Shown here piece by piece: positions 62,140 through 64,000 of a stretch of 64,000 nt of DNA. Within the stretch, counting starts at the first letter, position 1, and each line of letters starts with the position of its first letter. The DNA is from Rhodospirillaceae bacterium. GTDB lineage: Bacteria; Pseudomonadota; Alphaproteobacteria; Rhodospirillales; JABHCV01. The stretch covers positions 1 through 64,000 of the forward strand of contig JABMOQ010000137.1 of assembly GCA_013204045.1 (NCBI GenBank), read 5' to 3'. Both the position numbers and the translations under genes were made by a program. The notes beneath the pieces were generated by a model. It saw nothing but the letters and a program-made list of their open reading frames with translations. It was not told where the DNA came from and did not search any database.

Positions 62140-63617
62140 GACGAATGGTCATCCCAATTTTGCAATTCAGTCAAGACGGAGGATACACCCATTGCCAGAT
62201 CCTCGGCGATCAGCCCGTTTCCGATGGCGGTAGCGGCTCGGCTGTGCAGCCAGGCAGCGGCACAGGCGGCATCTGGCATGGGCATCCCCTGGGCCACCAG
62301 CCCGACGGCAAACCCGGCCAGTACGTCACCAGAACCGGCGGTAGCCAGGGTCGGCGGCGCATTGTCGTTAATCACGGTGCAGCCGGACGGATCGGCGATG
62401 ACAGTATCGGCGCCTTTCAGGAGGACCACGGCTCCGCTTATGGCGGCGGCGGCACGGGCGCGGGCCGGTTTATTGCCGGTAACATCAAACAACCGGGCAA
62501 ATTCCCCTTCATGGGGGGTCAGCAATACCGGGCCAGACGCCTTTATGGCCGAAAACAGGGATTCCGGATCATCGGCAAACACCGTCAGGGCATCTGCGTC
62601 AAGCACCACCGGGCGCTTCGACGCCAGGGCCGTGAGCACGAAATCGCGGGTTCTGGGCCCCAGCCCACAGCCGGGGCCGACAAGAATGGCACTTTTGCGT
62701 TCATCGGACAGGAAATCTTCAAAAGCCGCCAAATCATCGATCGCTTTGACGATATTTCCGGGATCCCCGGCGGCATAGATATCGAAGGCCTCGGGCGGGG
62801 CTGCGATTGATACCAGCCCGGCCCCCATGCGCCGGGCCGCCGTCGCCGCCAACCGCGCCGCGCCAGTCATTTCCGGGCCGCCGACGACGACCGCATGACC
62901 GTGGGTGAATTTATTGTCCGCAGCCTGGCGATGGGGGAAAACATCCAACCACAGGTCTGGGCTGTTGGCGAAGCTATCCGGGGCTATGTCTTCGAGGACG
63001 TGATCGGGAATGCCGATGTCAGCAACCACCAAATCGCCCATCAGGTCGCGCCCCGGCAGCAGCAAATGGCCCGGCTTGCGGCGGAAAAATGTGACGGTCA
63101 GCTTTGAAGATGGCGCAGCGCCAAGAATTTCACCGCTATTGCCATCAACACCGCTCGGCATATCAACAGCAACGCAATCAAGTTCGCGGCTGTTAATTTC
63201 CTCGACAATGGACAACGCCTGCCCGTGCAGGGGCTTCGATAGTCCCGACCCGAACAACGCATCGACGACCAGCGGAGCATCATCGAGGATTGCTGCCGCC
63301 ACCTCCTCGATATCGCCAGACCAGCGTTCGGCGTTAATTGCGGCGTCGCCCTTTAGTTTTTTGCGGTCGCCGAGCAGCGCCAGGCGCACCGGCCAACCGT
63401 CATCGGCCAACAACCGGGCGATGACGAATCCGTCACCGCCGTTGTTCCCGGGCCCGCAAAGGACAGCTACCGGGCGCGGCAGCCAGCGCTGCCTGATTTG
63501 ATTGGCAACGGCACTTCCAGCCGCCTCCATCAGGTCGAGCCCAGACACGCCGCTAGCGATAGCGGCGGCATCGGCGGCGGCCATCTGTTCAACCCTGAGC
63601 AGGACAATATCGTTCAT
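62136..63617 (-). CDS. nnr: Bifunctional NAD(P)H-hydrate epimerase / ADP-dependent NAD(P)HX dehydratase
   Basis: This enzyme repairs hydrated NADH and NADPH. Residues 1 to about 210 are the YjeF_N epimerase domain (CGPGNNGGDGFVIARLL). The rest is the YjeF_C ribokinase-like dehydratase (LTPHEGEFARLF, LATAGSGDVLAG), the E. coli Nnr layout. The start ATG 63615-63617 gives 493 residues; the in-frame ORF runs 71 codons further upstream over the opposing gene and is rejected. It is divergent from the dadA-like gene with 48 bp between. Confidence 0.94.
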   Translation of the reverse strand: MNDIVLLRVEQMAAADAAAIASGVSGLDLMEAAGSAVANQIRQRWLPRPVAVLCGPGNNGGDGFVIARLLADDGWPVRLALLGDRKKLKGDAAINAERWSGDIEEVAAAILDDAPLVVDALFGSGLSKPLHGQALSIVEEINSRELDCVAVDMPSGVDGNSGEILGAAPSSKLTVTFFRRKPGHLLLPGRDLMGDLVVADIGIPDHVLEDIAPDSFANSPDLWLDVFPHRQAADNKFTHGHAVVVGGPEMTGAARLAATAARRMGAGLVSIAAPPEAFDIYAAGDPGNIVKAIDDLAAFEDFLSDERKSAILVGPGCGLGPRTRDFVLTALASKRPVVLDADALTVFADDPESLFSAIKASGPVLLTPHEGEFARLFDVTGNKPARARAAAAISGAVVLLKGADTVIADPSGCTVINDNAPPTLATAGSGDVLAGFAVGLVAQGMPMPDAACAAAWLHSRAATAIGNGLIAEDLAMGVSSVLTELQNWDDHSS

Positions 63618-63665
63618 TGAACAATCATAGCCGTTGCTCAAGGGCCGGGCTATAACGGCGACATC

Positions 63666-64000
63666 ATGAATGACGGCAAGGACATCATTATTCTTGGCGC
63701 AGGCGTCATCGGCGTCACCAGCGCCTATTATCTGGCCCGCGCCGGCCATCGGGTGACCGTCATTGACCGTCAACCCGGACCGGGGCTGGAAACCAGCTAT
63801 GCCAACGGCGGTCAGATTTCCGCCAGCCACGCGGTGCCTTGGGCAATGCCGTCGACCCTGCCGAAAATCATCAAATGGCTGGGCCGCGCCGATGCGCCGC
63901 TGAAAATCCGGCTCAGGGCCGACCCTGCCCTGCTCGCCTGGTGTGTCCGGTTTCTCGCCAACTGCACGTCGGGGCGCGCCGCCGTCAACATGGAACGGAT
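63666..64000 (+). CDS. D-amino acid dehydrogenase-like FAD oxidoreductase, N-terminal part (runs off the window)
   Basis: The first 111 residues show the FAD dinucleotide motif IIILGAGVIGVTSAYYLARAGH and an acidic strand end in VIDRQPGP. ETSYANGGQISASHAVPWA is the pattern seen in DadA D-amino acid dehydrogenases. The rest is beyond the window, so another DAO-family oxidase (for example glycine oxidase) is possible. TATAAC at 63651-63656 lies only 10 bp before the ATG, so if it is the -10, the mRNA would be nearly leaderless; no good -35 was found. Confidence 0.82.
   Translation, partial: MNDGKDIIILGAGVIGVTSAYYLARAGHRVTVIDRQPGPGLETSYANGGQISASHAVPWAMPSTLPKIIKWLGRADAPLKIRLRADPALLAWCVRFLANCTSGRAAVNMER

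Overview
The window is a gene-dense chromosomal segment of an alphaproteobacterium, most likely in or near the Rhodospirillales. This rests on gene order (nuoA-N followed by birA-coaX-rnj-mce; rpsB-tsf-pyrH-frr-uppS-cdsA-dxr-rseP-bamA-skp-lpxD-fabZ-lpxA-lpxI-lpxB; tig-clpP-clpX-lon-hup), on a short ProS without the editing insertion, on LpxI in place of LpxH, and on a LexA box of the alphaproteobacterial direct-repeat type (GAAC-N7-GAAC). I see no transposase, prophage, integrase or CRISPR array; nearly everything is core genome.

Layout. 1-348: start of a CopA-type copper ATPase (minus strand) with a CueR-type promoter. 494-4602: plus-strand operon trpG-trpD-trpC-moaC-moeA (tryptophan and molybdenum cofactor). 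4688-5401: lexA behind SOS boxes. 5402-7501: comEC, convergent. 7583-10346: gltX and gltA. 10356-25295: a 15-kb minus-strand block of envelope and translation genes, read from high to low coordinates: rpsB, tsf, pyrH, frr, uppS, cdsA, dxr, rseP, bamA, skp, lpxD, fabZ, lpxA, a fused lpxI-lpxB, gloA. 25476-28958: dnaE, carrying a perfect ParB-binding parS palindrome. 29046-32510: a small GIY-YIG protein, lolD, lolC and proS. 32587-34618: a secreted protein of unknown function divergent from a secreted subtilase, with an AT-rich regulatory gap between them. 34628-53069: the 14-gene complex I operon (nuoA to nuoN), continuing through birA, coaX, rnj, mce, a 42-residue membrane microprotein and tag. 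53293-53530: tRNA-Asp and tRNA-Val. 53603-60428: hup, lon, clpX, clpP, tig. 60485-60569: tRNA-Leu. 60706-63617: malonyl-CoA decarboxylase and NAD(P)HX repair enzyme. 63666-end: start of a D-amino acid dehydrogenase-like gene.

The genes work together as an envelope factory (undecaprenyl phosphate, CDP-DAG, isoprenoid, lipid A, outer-membrane protein assembly and lipoprotein release), a respiratory block and a protein-quality-control block. The two observations most worth following are the lpxI-lpxB fusion, which joins the enzyme making lipid X to the enzyme consuming it, and the perfect parS site inside dnaE. No clearly new multi-gene system is visible; most of the window is ordinary housekeeping DNA. 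The unknowns are the 139-residue secreted protein, the 42-residue membrane protein and the control of the subtilase.
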